The notes beneath the pieces were generated by a model. That model did no database searches, was not told the DNA's origin, and worked only from the letters and a program-made list of their open reading frames with translations. A DNA stretch of 64,000 bases from Chlorops oryzae (taxonomy: Eukaryota; Arthropoda; Insecta; Diptera; Chloropidae), in the NCBI GenBank assembly GCA_020466095.1, contig CM035808.1:39066395-39130394 (forward strand). Reading direction: 5' to 3'. This document shows, piece after piece, positions 34,661-46,979 of the stretch (position 1 is its first letter; each line of letters begins with the position of its first letter). A program made the position numbers and the translations under genes.

Positions 34661-34857
34661 CGGAGACGGTTGATCAGAATGCGAACTTATACGTCTAAGT
34701 GAACGAAAGCGAATTTGAACATAAAAAGTGACTATTTTTCAACTGTTGATTTGACTTCCTTTTCCAGTGCATTTAACGGGGAATACAGTTAATTTGACCA
34801 CTCTTACTTTAACTGTTCTAAGCGGTTGATTTAACAGTTCTTATTTCTCTCGGTGTA

Positions 34858-35881
34858 CTCATTTTCAAGTCGCTACTTTATTTCTCCGTTCGCTAGCTTC
34901 AATCGTATAAATCATTGATTTTTCTGAGTTCACTTTATGAACGCTTCCATAAACACTAGCAAAAAAAGTGATCTGAGTCATGCCGTTTCGGGTCCTGGCG
35001 ATTTAACAGTTCGTGTAAACAAGGTAGTAGTAAAATATTAAGGTGACCATATCAATCAAACTATGTGACATTCTTATAAAAATTACATTTGATAAGATAT
35101 CCATGTTGGAACAAAATCGCTTTAAGAAGAAGCCTTTTTAATATAAAAAGCAAGACTTATTATTTAAAAAAAAAGTATATGAATTCCGTATTCATTCCAT
35201 AGTTTAAAAGGATAGACTTGTAATGGAAAGTCTGAGTTCGAACTCTGTCACAGGCAAAAGAATTTGTTGAAAAATGGAGCATGAAACAAGTAAATTTCAA
35301 GGAAAAAAACATACGGGGAGCAGAAAGTAAGTGCCAACCAATAAGTAAGTTGAATTCATTGCGCCCTCCAAAACGTCATGCACAACCTCTTTCAAAAAAT
35401 TCGTATGGAATCTTTTTTAAATTTTTTTTTAATTTTTCTATGGTTTCAATAAGACAATCTTCTTGGATAAAAGCCATAGAGAAATCTTATTGTTTTTCTT
35501 CTATTTTATGTGGCATCGTTTTCTCTGTGCGGTCTTATTGTAAGACATTCGGAGTCTTCCGTAAGTCTCCGTTGCAGTAAATTACATCTGCGAGGTAGAA
35601 AAATTTGTATTTTCTGTGGTTGTCTTGCGTCGATTTTATGGCTGGGTTGCCTAACTCTATGGCGCTCAGTGTGTGCCTAGAAGAGACGACTAAAGGCTGT
35701 CTGCTCATTCTATGTAGGTATTGACTGTATCGGAACCCTTGCCACAGATTCGGAGCTATCTTTCCTTCATCATCACTGTAGTCGCAGCGAGACTTACAGA
35801 AGGGGGCCTCCCAAAGATTGGTCAGATCCTCACCACCCACCTTTGGCGCTGCTGATCCCCACTATAACATGTTTAAATATA
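34858..35881. other. Intergenic; one weak tRNA-like stretch
   Basis: At about 35200-35262 the sequence AAGGATAGACTTG...GAGTTCGAACTCTGTC resembles a degenerate Pol III A/B-box pair. No other RNA or gene is recognised. Frames near 35281-35840 show no protein motif. Confidence 0.35.
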
Positions 35882-35883
35882 TA

Positions 35884-37172
35884 TTAGGTGTAGTAAAAAA
35901 AAATCCATTATTTTTGCATTAAATTGAGGGGGCTTTATTTAAGATAGTTAGAATGACCCGATTTAGGTCAAATATGCGCCGTTTTGTTCGATAACTTGTT
36001 GCCATTTTAAAGGTAATTTCATTATGCCTCTCTCATAGAAGCCCTCGTTCCTATTAGCAAAAAATTGAGACAGTCGAATTTCAGAAGCCTCTCTTGAAGC
36101 GAATGTTTCACCAGCAAAATTGTTCGCCATGGACAGGAACAGATGGTAATCACTTGGTGCCAGGTCCGGACTATAAGGTGGATGCAGAAGAACCTCCCAA
36201 CCAAACTACCGAGCTTCTGGCGAGTCACTATCGATGTGTGTGGCCTGGCGTTGTCCTGATGGAACACAATTCCTCTCCTATTGGCCAAAGCTGGCCGCTT
36301 ATGGGCGATTGCTTCCTTCAGACGGTCCAATTGTTGACAGTAGAGTTCCGAGTTAAGAGTTTTGCCGTATGGGAGCAGCTCATAGTAGATAATTCCCTGC
36401 CAATCCCACCAAACACACAGCAAAACCTTCCTGGCCGTCAATCCTGGCTTGGCCACCGTTTCCGCCGGTTCACCGTGTTTCGACCACGACCGTTTTCGCT
36501 TGACGTTGTCGTAAGTGACCCACTTTTCATCACCAGTCACCAACCGCTTCAGAAATGGGTCGATTTTGTTGCGGTTCAGCAGCGATTCGCAGATGGAAAT
36601 TCGGTCTATGAGGTTTTTTTGCGTGAACTCGTGTGGCACCCATACATCGAGCTTCTTTGTGTATCCAGCCTTATTCAAATGGTTCCAAACGGTTTTTTGT
36701 GCAATCTTTAGCTCTTTTGCAATCGAAACAGTGCTAAACATGACGGTCGGACTCGATAATTTCCATGATTTTATCGACATTTTCGACAATTGGCCTTCCA
36801 GTGCGTGGTGCATCCTTGACATCGAAGTTACCGGAACGAATCGACGAAACCAAAATTGCGCATGATTGGCTGTTACAGTATCAGGTCCATAAACGCTATT
36901 CACATTTTCAGCCGCCTGGCTTGCGTTTTCTCCCTTATCGAAGAAAAACTGTAAAATTGTAGCGAATTTTTCTCTTTGCTGATGTCCATCTTTGACAAGC
37001 TCTCAAACAAAACTGAACCAATCAATCAAAAAGTGTCAAAAAAGCTTTTTTAGTAGGAACTGTCATCTTTCTAATCCCCCTAGCGGAACACGATCGGACT
37101 TATACAACGCGAGATGCAGATAAATAACGCCATCTATTGGAAAAATAATGGATTTCTTGTTACTACACCTAA
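35884..37172 (-). mobile_element. Near-full-length mariner transposon
   Basis: The 1289-bp length is typical of mariner. Inverted ends of about 30 bp start TTAGGTGTAGTAA and continue with AATCCATTATTTTT. They are flanked by TA (35882-35883 and 37173-37174). The transposase lies on the minus strand and is broken by frameshifts. With both ends present, the copy could in principle still be moved in trans. Confidence 0.9.
35963..36989 (-). pseudogene. mariner transposase, frameshifted
   Basis: The transposase would bind the inverted ends and catalyse TA-targeted cut-and-paste. The likely start codon is at 36987-36989 (MDISKEK) and the stop at 35963-35965, about 340 codons as in the family. Visible motifs include NSVYGPDTV, WNHLNKAGY, WVPHEFTQKNL, VTGDEKWV (first catalytic D), HQDNARPH (second D) and, in a different frame, YSPDLAPSDYH (third D) of a D,D34D triad. 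At least three breaks are seen: after the first few codons, a shifted segment after FWFRRF that returns to frame before TVSIAKELK, and a shift just after RQKL. The longest intact piece is 36022-36903. General similarity is to cecropia-like mariners; subfamily not certain. Confidence 0.9.
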
Positions 37173-37174
37173 TA

Positions 37175-38741
37175 TTTCGATCAACTATGGTGAACCCTCC
37201 GTATACTGAACTCATTTTATTTCAATATATTACCAATTTGATCCAACATCCGATCAACCAACTGGATCATCCATATTGCGAATTAAGATAATCTAATATT
37301 TTTCCAAAATGTCATGACTAAATTTTTCCCTCCAATAAAATATCCCGTTTTTTGGGCAGCATTTTTCAAAAATGTCAAAAAAAAAAAATTAATAAAAATC
37401 ATTTGCAACCCTAGATTGAACATAATTTACCGATCAACCCACTGATGAAGGTGTTGGCTTCGAAAAAGTTTGGTCCTGAAATGTTTTCCGTAAACATAAG
37501 CTTACACAGGAGACAGTTTTGGGGGCTCAAGTCTTTCCGCGGCATCTAATAATCCAATGGCAAAAAGGTCCTCCCGAAATAGTTTTCTACCTGCGCGCCT
37601 GTCCGTAATGTTTCACTGTTTTTCGAATATTTCCGCTGAATGTTGGCAACACTAAGTCGCGACGCCACAATTCGTCTCCTCGCATGTCAACAATGAATTT
37701 GGAAATCTGTTTTTTATCGAAACGTCGTTGTTGACACAGACGAACAGGCGAACAGTAAAAATCGAATGCGAAGAATGAAACCGTCAAAGTAAATTGAGTG
37801 AATATTCGCATCGAGATTCGTACGAGGGCGAAATTGTGAAGAAATGCTTCTAATTTTGAATATCTCACTGCGAATTCACTTAAAAAATATCTATCGCATG
37901 AAATAGAATAAGGAAGAAAAAAAAGATAATACCGCCGACGTCAGTAAAAACGACTTATTTAGGTAATAAAATTTTATTGAATCAACGTTTGTTCGATACG
38001 ATCATTCGCATCGAAAATCATTCCAAATATTATCGAATAGCCGTGTAAATCCTCGAATGCTTATATCAATCATATCAGAATTCGCCTTTCGAAGTCATCC
38101 CTCGTCTGTCTATCTACTTATATGATGTGTGATTTCATATATTTTGGCGCTCAGGAAACTCAGGTTACCTTATGAGATGTTCCTTTTACCAGTAAGAACG
38201 GATAGGAAGGTCATAAAACATCTATGCATGGCGAAGAAAAGAAACAAAAAAGCAGCATGAAAAATCGTTTAAAGTAAATTGTCATAAAATTTATTCCTAC
38301 AATTTACGCAGAGAACGAACGATACTTTATGGCTTTGTGTATGCCAAATTTATGTCAAGGAAAGGTAATTTATAAGAAAGGATATATTTTTGGGTGGCAT
38401 TAGAAAATCAGTGATTTTGTGGATGTAGATCATGTGTTGACAAACAACAAAAATGAAAACATTTCGTCTCCATAATACTGAGCTTTGAGTGGCGGAAACT
38501 CCTCATTATTGATTTAAGGTGTGTAGAACCTTTCATAGGAATTTTTTAAGGCGGGATCTTAAATAAGGCTGAGGAAACTTTTAAAACTGCTGATTTCAAG
38601 GATTTTTTTTTTTGTCTAGCGGATGTCTTTTTAAGTGATCACAAAAACCCTTTAAGTCTTCGTTAAGTTGACTCTTTAAGCTTGAGAGAATATCCAATAT
38701 CGATTGGGGCATAGTTTTGAATTAAAGTCCACACATAAGGC
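37175..38741. other. Intergenic, no gene recognised
   Basis: No gene, RNA or mobile element was recognised. A 93-codon minus-strand frame at 37587-37868 has no recognisable motif. Confidence 0.45.
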
Positions 38742-39036
38742 CACAGACCAGCAAAACAATTTATGCCTAAAATATCAAAATCCCGAATCAAGGAACTCCT
38801 AATGATAAACAGGAACGGAATTCTACTTGTCACAGGCTTTCTGACTGGACATTGTACAGTCAACGAACATCAATCAACTCTCAGAATCACAAGGGATGAT
38901 AGCTGTAAATTCTGTCACGGTGGAGCACATCCTGTGCTACTGCGATAGGCGTGAAAGACTCAGACTTCGCTACTTATACAATACCTATCTTACTACAGTA
39001 GAGATAGGAAATGCTCCTAGCTCCATGGTGACTTGA
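38742..39036 (+). pseudogene. Non-LTR retrotransposon, C-terminal end of ORF2 (decayed)
   Basis: The frame reads HRPAKQF, then RIKELL, LVTGFLTGHC and CKFC. After a frameshift near 38925 it continues VEHILCYC...RERLRLRYL to a TGA at 39034-39036. LTGHC followed by a CxxC...HxxxxC cluster and a short tail is the usual C-terminal end of RNase H-bearing non-LTR ORF2 proteins in insects. Reverse transcriptase, endonuclease and almost all of the RNase H are missing, as expected from 5' truncation during target-primed insertion. The simple-repeat tail follows within 25 bp. The clade (I-, Loa- or R1-like) cannot be decided from this fragment. Confidence 0.7.
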
Positions 39037-39055
39037 CAACGTTCGTCAATCTAAT

Positions 39056-39197
39056 TGAATCTAATCTAATCTAATCTAATCTAATCTAATCTAATCTAAT
39101 CTAATCTAATCTAATCTAATCTAATCTAATCTAATCTAATCTAATCTAATCTAATCTAATCTAATCTAATCTAATCTAATCTAATCTAATCTAATCT
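39056..39197 (+). repeat. (AATCT)n tail, about 27 copies
   Basis: A nearly perfect pentanucleotide tandem repeat starts just downstream of the retrotransposon stop codon and ends at TCTTATTTAAGG. Some non-LTR elements end in short tandem repeats instead of poly(A), and this array is best read as such a tail, possibly expanded after insertion. Confidence 0.9.
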
Positions 39198-41189
39198 TAT
39201 TTAAGGACTAAAGTCTAATTATGACTTAGTCAAAGCTACGAAAATTAGTTGACCAAAGGTTGGCGGTTCCTTAAAATGCTTGAATCAGCTTTCACAGCCT
39301 TTGATTATTAATTCTCACAAGCTTATAGTTGGTTTGCTCATAAGATGATTCAACACTGAGACTTTTTAGCCTCTCTGAAGACGCTGATGACTCCCGAGTC
39401 ACGACGTAAAGGAATATGGCCTATTCCATCAAACGTCATCCAATTAAGCCGAAATAGTTTGTAAATAATTCTTTGGAAAAACAAACTTCGGAGACGGCAA
39501 ACAATTTTGGTTTTTAATATTTAATTTTTTTTCAAGATCTTCATAAATTAATTTAAACGAAAAAATTTTTTTCTGCCAGATAGATAATGATTTTTAAAGA
39601 ACTTCATCATTTTTCTGCCTTTCTCGAGTTCCGTTAAAATTTCCTAATTTTTGATTTCCCATGAAAACACACGCAGTAATTACTTTTGAATTTTGCAATT
39701 CCTGCATTTCGAGATTCCTACCTCCTTTTTCGTTCGGATTTTGCGCGAGGACTTATTTGCTAATGGCAAAGGAAATGGTAAGTCACGTGCAAGTCATAAA
39801 TTAGATAATTACGCGGCTTTTCCATTAAGTGGTAAATTTCCACTAGAACCGAATTCGCTTGGAAATTACTGTAAGCATTCCTAGGAACTAAGAGATAAAA
39901 TACTTCAGTGGGATGATAATATGAACAGGACTACGTGGCTATGACTACTTTAAGAATTCACATGAATACAAGTTTTTTATTAAATTTTTTTATTATTATT
40001 AAAGCATTGCGAAGCAACTTCGTCATTTCGTGGACTAATTTATCATCCGGAGTTGAATGAAATTCAATTTAATAAGCAATTTTTATATTGAATTTTTCGA
40101 TTCTTTTCTCTGCTTTGGTTTATTAGATCGTATTATTATAATTTTTTTTTTTATGATTCCCTTTACTTCGCTCCGTCAATATTTATAAAAAAAGAAAGCA
40201 TTAAAATGAAATATTACCAAACGCGATGGATTGCCGGTATTTTCAGTGCCTTCATCGGCCATCAGAATGTGTCTGAGGATAGCCCGAGTGAAAATGAGTG
40301 AAAATTGAAAATATAGAAAAATTGAAACCAGAAAATGTTTTATGCAGTATCCATTTTCACGCGTACGTTCAACAATTTCAAATATCTATTGCATTATTAA
40401 CGATAAATGCTTTCTTCAAGTAACAATATTCAATTACTGCGATCGAATCGCGTTGAAAGGCAGCAAAGAAAATCCTTCCTTCTTCGTTGGTTTTCGCTTT
40501 TCGGAATAACACAATGAAGTGGAGCTATTAAATTTCTTTTCTTTTATCAATCTGCATATCGAAGCCTAAAAGAAAAAGAAAAGACAAAGCTCGATAAATT
40601 CATGAGAGATCCTTTGAAGTACTTCATGCTGGAAATATGTAGGGCGGACAAAACAATGGAATGGGTCTTCAAGGAACACTTCGACGTAAAGAAGAGTCAG
40701 TGAGTGGATGAGTGTGTGAATGAATGAATGAGTGTAACTGAATAACTGAGAAAGTAAACAACTAGATAAAAGGGTAAGTGAATAAGTGGCATTCAAGACC
40801 TGCCACATTGAGAGACAGTTTCAAGGCTGCGACCCAAAATTAAATTTTTTGGTATATTGGTGTCCTGAATCAAAGGTCAAAGTCCTTTTTTTCCTTTATA
40901 TCTAAGATACCTAATTTTTGCTTTCTGGCTAACTGTTGCTCAACCTTTGACTTCACTTGTTAACGTCTACTTTCGAATTCTTCTTGGATGTACTTATGGC
41001 TGTTGTTATTTCTCTCTATAGCAAAATATGTTTATATCAACGAAATCTTGTTTCATTCATTTTGTCCACAAGATGTTCGAATATAATGGATTGTAGAATT
41101 TCTTTCGATTACTTGTCAAAACTGTCAAAATGGTGCAGACCTCAAACCCACAAATGGTTTTAGAAGTATGAATACAAGTTGCTTGTTAT
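39198..41189. other. Intergenic, no gene recognised
   Basis: AT-rich sequence without recognisable genes or elements. A degenerate GAATGA-type simple repeat lies near 40700-40745. Confidence 0.5.
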
Positions 41190-41197
41190 ATCGATAA

Positions 41198-41878
41198 TAG
41201 TGATGTAACGAATATTCGCATTCGCATTCGCATTCGCGAATATTCGCATATTTTTTCACATTCGCATTCGCATTCGCATTCGCAAAATGTTGCGAATATT
41301 TTGCGAATATATAATTAGCAGAAAATTGACCAAAAATGTAAACTTTAATCGATTTTTTAAATTTAAATGCCAATATTTTAAAGAATTTTTTATGTGCTAC
41401 CGTTACACAGATATTGCACTTAAAATCTGCTCTCTCACACACACTTGTATTTTCAATTTTGCCGATCCCTGAATTAAACGCATTTGGAATGCCTTTAAGT
41501 TCCTTCACATAAATTTGCATACAAGAACGACCGTCTGAGGGCTGCTAAACGAAAAACGACAATAGCATTGCGTATTGCGCAGGGGCGTTATGCTTGCACG
41601 AAATCGTCGGATTAGTTTTGTTGTTGTCATGTGACTGTTTTTTTTAACACTTTGAAATTTAACATCGAAATGTGTAATTTCTTTTACTTATGAATGAATT
41701 ATTTTTTTCCAAAGTTGGTGCGCTATATAAATAAATGAATTGATTTGGTGATGTGTGCCAAATTTGAGATATAGATTAAAAAACTGAATATTCGCATTCG
41801 CATTCGCATTCGCGAATATGAGTAGGCATTCGCATTCGCATTCGCGAATGCTAAAATTTGACATTCGTTACATCACTA
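41198..41878. mobile_element. Non-autonomous hAT element with ATTCGC-repeat ends
   Basis: The inverted ends are TAGTGATGTAACGAAT, flanked by a perfect 8-bp duplication, ATCGATAA (41190-41197 and 41879-41886). Just inside the ends, tandem ATTCGC hexamers run at 41214-41245, 41259-41300 and 41789-41850, often closing in GCGAAT so that short palindromes form. The body contains no transposase. The 131-codon minus-strand frame includes an Asn-Ala repeat translated from the hexamers and is not a gene. Confidence 0.88.
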
Positions 41879-41886
41879 ATCGATAA

Positions 41887-44800
41887 GCAGACTTTGGGTG
41901 CGCGCCTAGCTAGAAAGGGTTAACAATTGGAGAATTTCTTCATAATTTCTAGATTGACTCAAAAAACGTTTTCTCCGATCAATTATCTCGTGATTCTCTC
42001 AAGCTTTCAACAAGAAGCTTTCGATATTGTTTCGAGGTAATGGTGACAATTGTTATTTGAAAAAAATAAGAAAAAATGCTACTCCGTGTACCAATTTGCA
42101 AGTATTAATTGAGAACCTAACGAAAGATTTTTTTTTTTTTTGGGAAAATTGATTTGTCAAAGAATCCTTCTTGAGTGACCATCCTTCTGTCCTGAGAGCA
42201 AAATCTTCGACTCCGTTGTTCGTAAAAAAAATTTGAATGAAAAATGTTGAGAATCCTTTACAAGGTCATTTCGCCTTCCTTTCTTTAGCTGCTGAAAAAA
42301 AAAATTATTAATTAGCCTCCTTCTGAATGAAAAATAACGAACGAAAAACCCAAAAGGTTGGGAATTCCTTTTGAACCGTTTCCTTTTTTTTTTTTTTTAA
42401 TTTAATAATCAATTTTCAAAACATTACTCGTAGCTAATACGCCTATATTCAAAAGCTTAAAGAGCTTTTATGCCCATCTCGCCCCCTTGTTTCTTCCTCG
42501 CCTTTTTTTGTTCTGCGTAAGAAAAAGCGTTGCCCGTGCATCACATAAAAGCAAACCCCTGATGAGTTGCAATAAATTTCGATGATAAAGTGTTACGGCA
42601 TTCTGCACTTTTATGGTTGCCTCTTTACGGTATCAATGTTTCATCACGTCTTCGCTCTTTTATCGTCAAGTCAAATAAAAAATATTATGACATTAATTAA
42701 ATTTTAAAATAAGGCGGAAATGACTTAAAAAAGCATGAATTGGGGAGGAAAATTTCCGCCTTTTTTGTTTCACAGTACACAGGGGGTGGGGGTTACAAGG
42801 CCGTCCCGCTGGGAAAAATATGTTTGGAACGTTTTTGAAGTGTGCTGCGCGTCGGGTCTATGAGAAAAAGTATTAAAAAATGGTGTAATTGATTGCATTT
42901 GATATTGAATTTGAATTTGCATTATGCTCTCTCCTCTCTTCGCTCTTACTTAACCTAAAACACTGTGCTGCATTTAAACTTGTCTTCGAATTGTCTCCAA
43001 ATCAACCAAAAAAAAAAAAAAATAAATAAATAAATGAAAAATGCACTGAACGTTCGCCCCATAACTCAAAAAGGGGACATTTCAAACTTGATATTCATAA
43101 TGTAATATCGTACAAATAATAATGTTGGACCTCGAGGGGATTTGCGATTTTATTTACATTAGAAAAGTTGACATGTTCCCAAAAAAAAAAAAAGAGCGAA
43201 AAGGAAAAAGCGTGTCAACAATGAAAGTAATTTAGTGCCTTTTCCTACTTCTGCAGGAAGTCAGTTTATCACGCTTAAGAGGACACTAAACTGCTTGCAT
43301 TTGAGTGTTTAAATCCTTCTGATCTAAGTTCATATTCCTTTATTCTTTTATATTTTTATTTTTTTACTTTAGTTTACTTTACTTTACTTAGCATTGTTTT
43401 GCTGTTTTTGTTGTTTTGAATTTCTGTTTGCGCTTCTTCGCTTTCGCAGAGAGCTTAGCAGCTAAGCTGACACACTCGAGGAGGGGATAAACCCAATATT
43501 TTTTGGATTTTTTGTGCATATTTTTATGTTGCAGTCATATTCAGAACAATGAACGCTGATAAACCGATACATTCACCAAGCTGAAACCAACAATAAAAGT
43601 TCTTTCGACGAGGTATTTTTTTTTTTTTTGTTAATAAAAAGATTGGATTTTTGTGTAGAAGCAAAGCATTAAAAGGTTTATATACTATACGCAAGTACAT
43701 ACAGGAGTACTGTGTCTAGTCCACTGCTGTGCGAAAGACCGAAAAGAAACGAATATAAATGACTTCCAAACGATTAGAAAGGAAAGAAGACTTCAGTATG
43801 ACTCAATACAGTGAAATAAAAGAGACTTCAGACAATACGAACCCTCAAAAAGGCGAAAAAAATTTTTACTACACCACTGATAAAGCAGTATGAATAGTAT
43901 ATTCTTGAAATAAAGTCCGAATAAAGGATTTCCAGTTGAGCCGAAAACTTGAAAAGCGACATGCACTTCATTAATTGCTTACGCGTATGAGCAACGTAAT
44001 ATTAACATAATAACATTACGTATACGACACGACAGATTTGATTTAACGTTTCGTACAATGGCAGCTGAAACATTTAAATTACAAAAATGAATTTATAGCT
44101 TCGCGGGTAAAATAATTATTTCATATTTTTCTTTAAATTTTCTCCCCACCCTCTTTTGGTTGTTTTTTAATCTTGGAAATTGATGGAAATAATATTTATG
44201 AAATATTTAAAAAAAAGTTGTGATTTTAACATTTTTGATCAAAATGAAATGCTCATTATAGCGAGGCATATAGGGAAGGTATTAAATTTTTGACAGATCT
44301 TCCTAAAATTTCAAAGAATTCATTTGAAACCAATGATAAATTTCATCCGAAGAGCACAAAGAGCAAAATTCCGCCCTATCGATTTCACGTCGGTGAAAAT
44401 AGGAGTATTAAAATTCATCATTCACCCGGTAGCTTGGTAGCTGTACTTGCATGAATACTGCGTTGACGATGCGGCGTCAATTGAATTCAAATGAAATTTC
44501 TTTTTTGAATTATTTATGAAAATATTCTGACTGTAGCTGCCATACGAAATGAACAGCCAACCTGACTGCGACTATAAAAGAAAGCGAATTTAAATAGCCG
44601 AACACACGTTCCAGGAAACGCTGAGACATGTCATGCGCATTGAACTCTTTTTTTTTTTTGATTTTTTATTTTAGCAAAGATTGAAGAAGAATTCTTTAGC
44701 TCTATACGGATAGGAGTTATTGGGTTAAATATTGGAAAATGAATGATATGGTAATTTAACTTTTCGTCACGGAAATTTCATGAAAATTTATAGTTTTCTT

Positions 44801-46663
44801 CGATGGTTGTGTGAAAGTGTAGACGAACTTTGATCTACATTTGTCACCATATGGAATTGCTTTAATGTGAGAGGAAGAGGTTTCAGTTTTGTCGAAAAAA
44901 TAGGCCATCAGCTTCAACACCTTTTGGATATATGTACTTATGTGGGAACATAATTCTCAGAGTCTTGAAAAGCGTAAGCGTTTAAAGATGTTTCAACATT
45001 GATATTCTAAAGACACTTTAAAGGCCCTTATAAATCGCAAGACACGTCGCGACGGGATGACCTGGGTGAGCTCGAAAAATTTTGGAAAATTCTTTGCAAA
45101 AAATTTCGTTTAAAATACCAAGATGCTTAACAAAAATCCAGTTGTAAAATAATCTATCCCTAAAAAAAAAAAATTCACAACATTAAAAATCAACAATTTA
45201 ATGTGATGCTTTTGCGCTGCTCTCCACATTAAGTCAACTTAAGTCGACAGCTTGATGGTTTTACTTTTGTTGTGCTCATAATTTTTTCATTAGAAACAGG
45301 AATAAATAGAAGCAATGTTGATTGAAATCATTCGTTTGCAATTGTCAAGCAATTGCGCAGTCATTCGGTTAAATTTTTTAGAGTTTAAATAAATTTGTTT
45401 ATGCAACAGACGATTTTGTTTTATTATAATTCCGAGAAAAAGAAAAAAATTAAATAAAAAAAAAATGTTTCTTTTATGTTCATAGAAAAGTAATATGAGG
45501 TCAGAAATCGTTTGTTCTGAGAATCGTTAACTGGTTTCCTTTCTAAATTGTTGTTTACAGCTACGGTGACTTTTCAGTAGAAACAAGAATTGTTGAAGCT
45601 TAGGAAGGTGTTTTAAGAAGAAATAAGCTCATATTTTTGAAAGGAATTTGCCACTGCTAAATGAAATGGTACTTCAAGGCTTCCAAAGAATTGACTACTT
45701 CCCTTCAAGAGCATACAAGAAGCAATAGAGAAGAGCACCTTTCGGTTACTTCAAAAGAACTTCTCTAGTAAATGCCTTTCATGGGATTTACTTTTCCCAG
45801 AAGGGTAGTCTCAAATCTTCTTGAACGTTGGTATTCAATATAGGTACCCTTTAACCCTTGTCAGAGCTAATGAAAACCCAGATCTTATTTTCACACCAAT
45901 TTTACATCGAATGAGCTTTTTGTTTCAAAAAAAAAATTTAAGAATATATTTAAGGCTACACGGTAAATGTGTTTTGAGGCTTTCAAAATGTAAAATTGTT
46001 GATTTTGACCCGTTAGCAATAATGCTGAAAGTTAGTATTTCCATCATAAGATGCAACATCTCGAGACAATGAAAACGTTGCCTTCGTGACCACCGAAAAT
46101 GTAGATGTCATATAGCGATGGGTTGGTGACAGAGTCATGTCAATTTCATGGGAACTTGAAGAAAAAATTTGAAATCTGGTTCAAAACAAATGGAGTTGGG
46201 CAATTCCACGCAAAACGGCTCTGAAGGCTAAATCTGTAACATATTTTTTATGAGCATTCTGATCAGAAATCATAATCTTTTAGTGCATAAATGCTATTCT
46301 ATTACACGTTGCTAATATATAATATCATTGAGAACCACATCCTTTAACCCATCAAGTTTTTTTTTACACTGTTGACATTGGAAGATTCAGTTTTTAGTAG
46401 CAAATCATTATTGGATTATATTTTCCATAGTTCGATCTTAAAGCAATTAAGGATTCTACTATAATTTTCTCTTTATTTAGTAGCTTAAAGAAGAAATATA
46501 ATATAGAATTTTTGAGAAAAAAAAAAGGATTTTACAAGGTTAAACATTCCTTCAGAAAATTAAGTCAAAAAGAATTCACACCGAGATGTACTTAAGCTAC
46601 TTGAAAATTTCTTCATTCCTTGTTTTCTTTTTTCCAGGAAAGCCTTAAAGAGTTTCGTACCCC
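41887..46663. other. Intergenic, no gene recognised
   Basis: About 4.8 kb of AT-rich sequence with several A or T runs (42130, 42388, 43010, 43618, 44650). TATAAAAG occurs near 44573 without a recognisable transcript. No coding frame is convincing. Confidence 0.45.
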
Positions 46664-46790
46664 CATCGCCCATCGCCAATCCCATCGCCCATCCCATCCG
46701 CTTTAGAATGATATAAAAATCTCTTCGATTGTCGTTCGTCTCGACAGATTTCGTTGCTCGTGATTGAGGTTGGATAATCGTATTTACGTA
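46664..46790 (+). promoter_or_regulatory. Possible TATA-type promoter and first-exon donor
   Basis: A CCCATCGC-type repeat (46664-46700) is followed by TATAAAA at 46712-46718. About 70 bp further on lies ACGTAAGTACC (about 46786), which fits a 5' splice donor. This could mark a small non-coding first exon. No downstream exon is identified, and TATA words are common in this base composition. Confidence 0.22.
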
Positions 46791-46979
46791 AGTACCTACC
46801 TTTGTTTTCTATCGAAAAGACTTAGTCTAAATGTAGGTACACACCGACACAAACACACAAACTCACACATTTAAACAGAGAACTCAATGTTAAAATTAAT
46901 TAAAACGTTGAAACATTCCTACCTATTTATTCGTATCGTAGTTGAAAGTATTTTCCAATAATCGAGCAAATCGAGTCAA

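Larger units (their letters stand above)
33996..34855. mobile_element. TIR element (CACCGAGAG ends) carrying two tRNA-like modules, copy 2
   Basis: The inverted ends are CACCGAGAGAAA, flanked by TA (33994-33995 and 34856-34857). It contains the same two minus-strand tRNA-like modules as copy 1, at about 34321-34390 and 34590-34660. GGTCGATTCAACAGTACAAA and other blocks are shared with copy 1. At 860 bp it is the shorter copy. No transposase. Confidence 0.7.

Noticed and set aside
36094..36711. 205-codon plus-strand frame over the mariner
   Set aside because: Antisense shadow of the transposase on the minus strand.
39056..39197. Telomere or telomere-derived array
   Set aside because: Starts exactly after a retrotransposon stop codon, so it fits a non-LTR tail better; kept only as a finding to check.
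41214..41850. CRISPR-like array of ATTCGC
   Set aside because: Hexamer tandem repeats with no unique spacers, inside a eukaryotic hAT element with a perfect target duplication.
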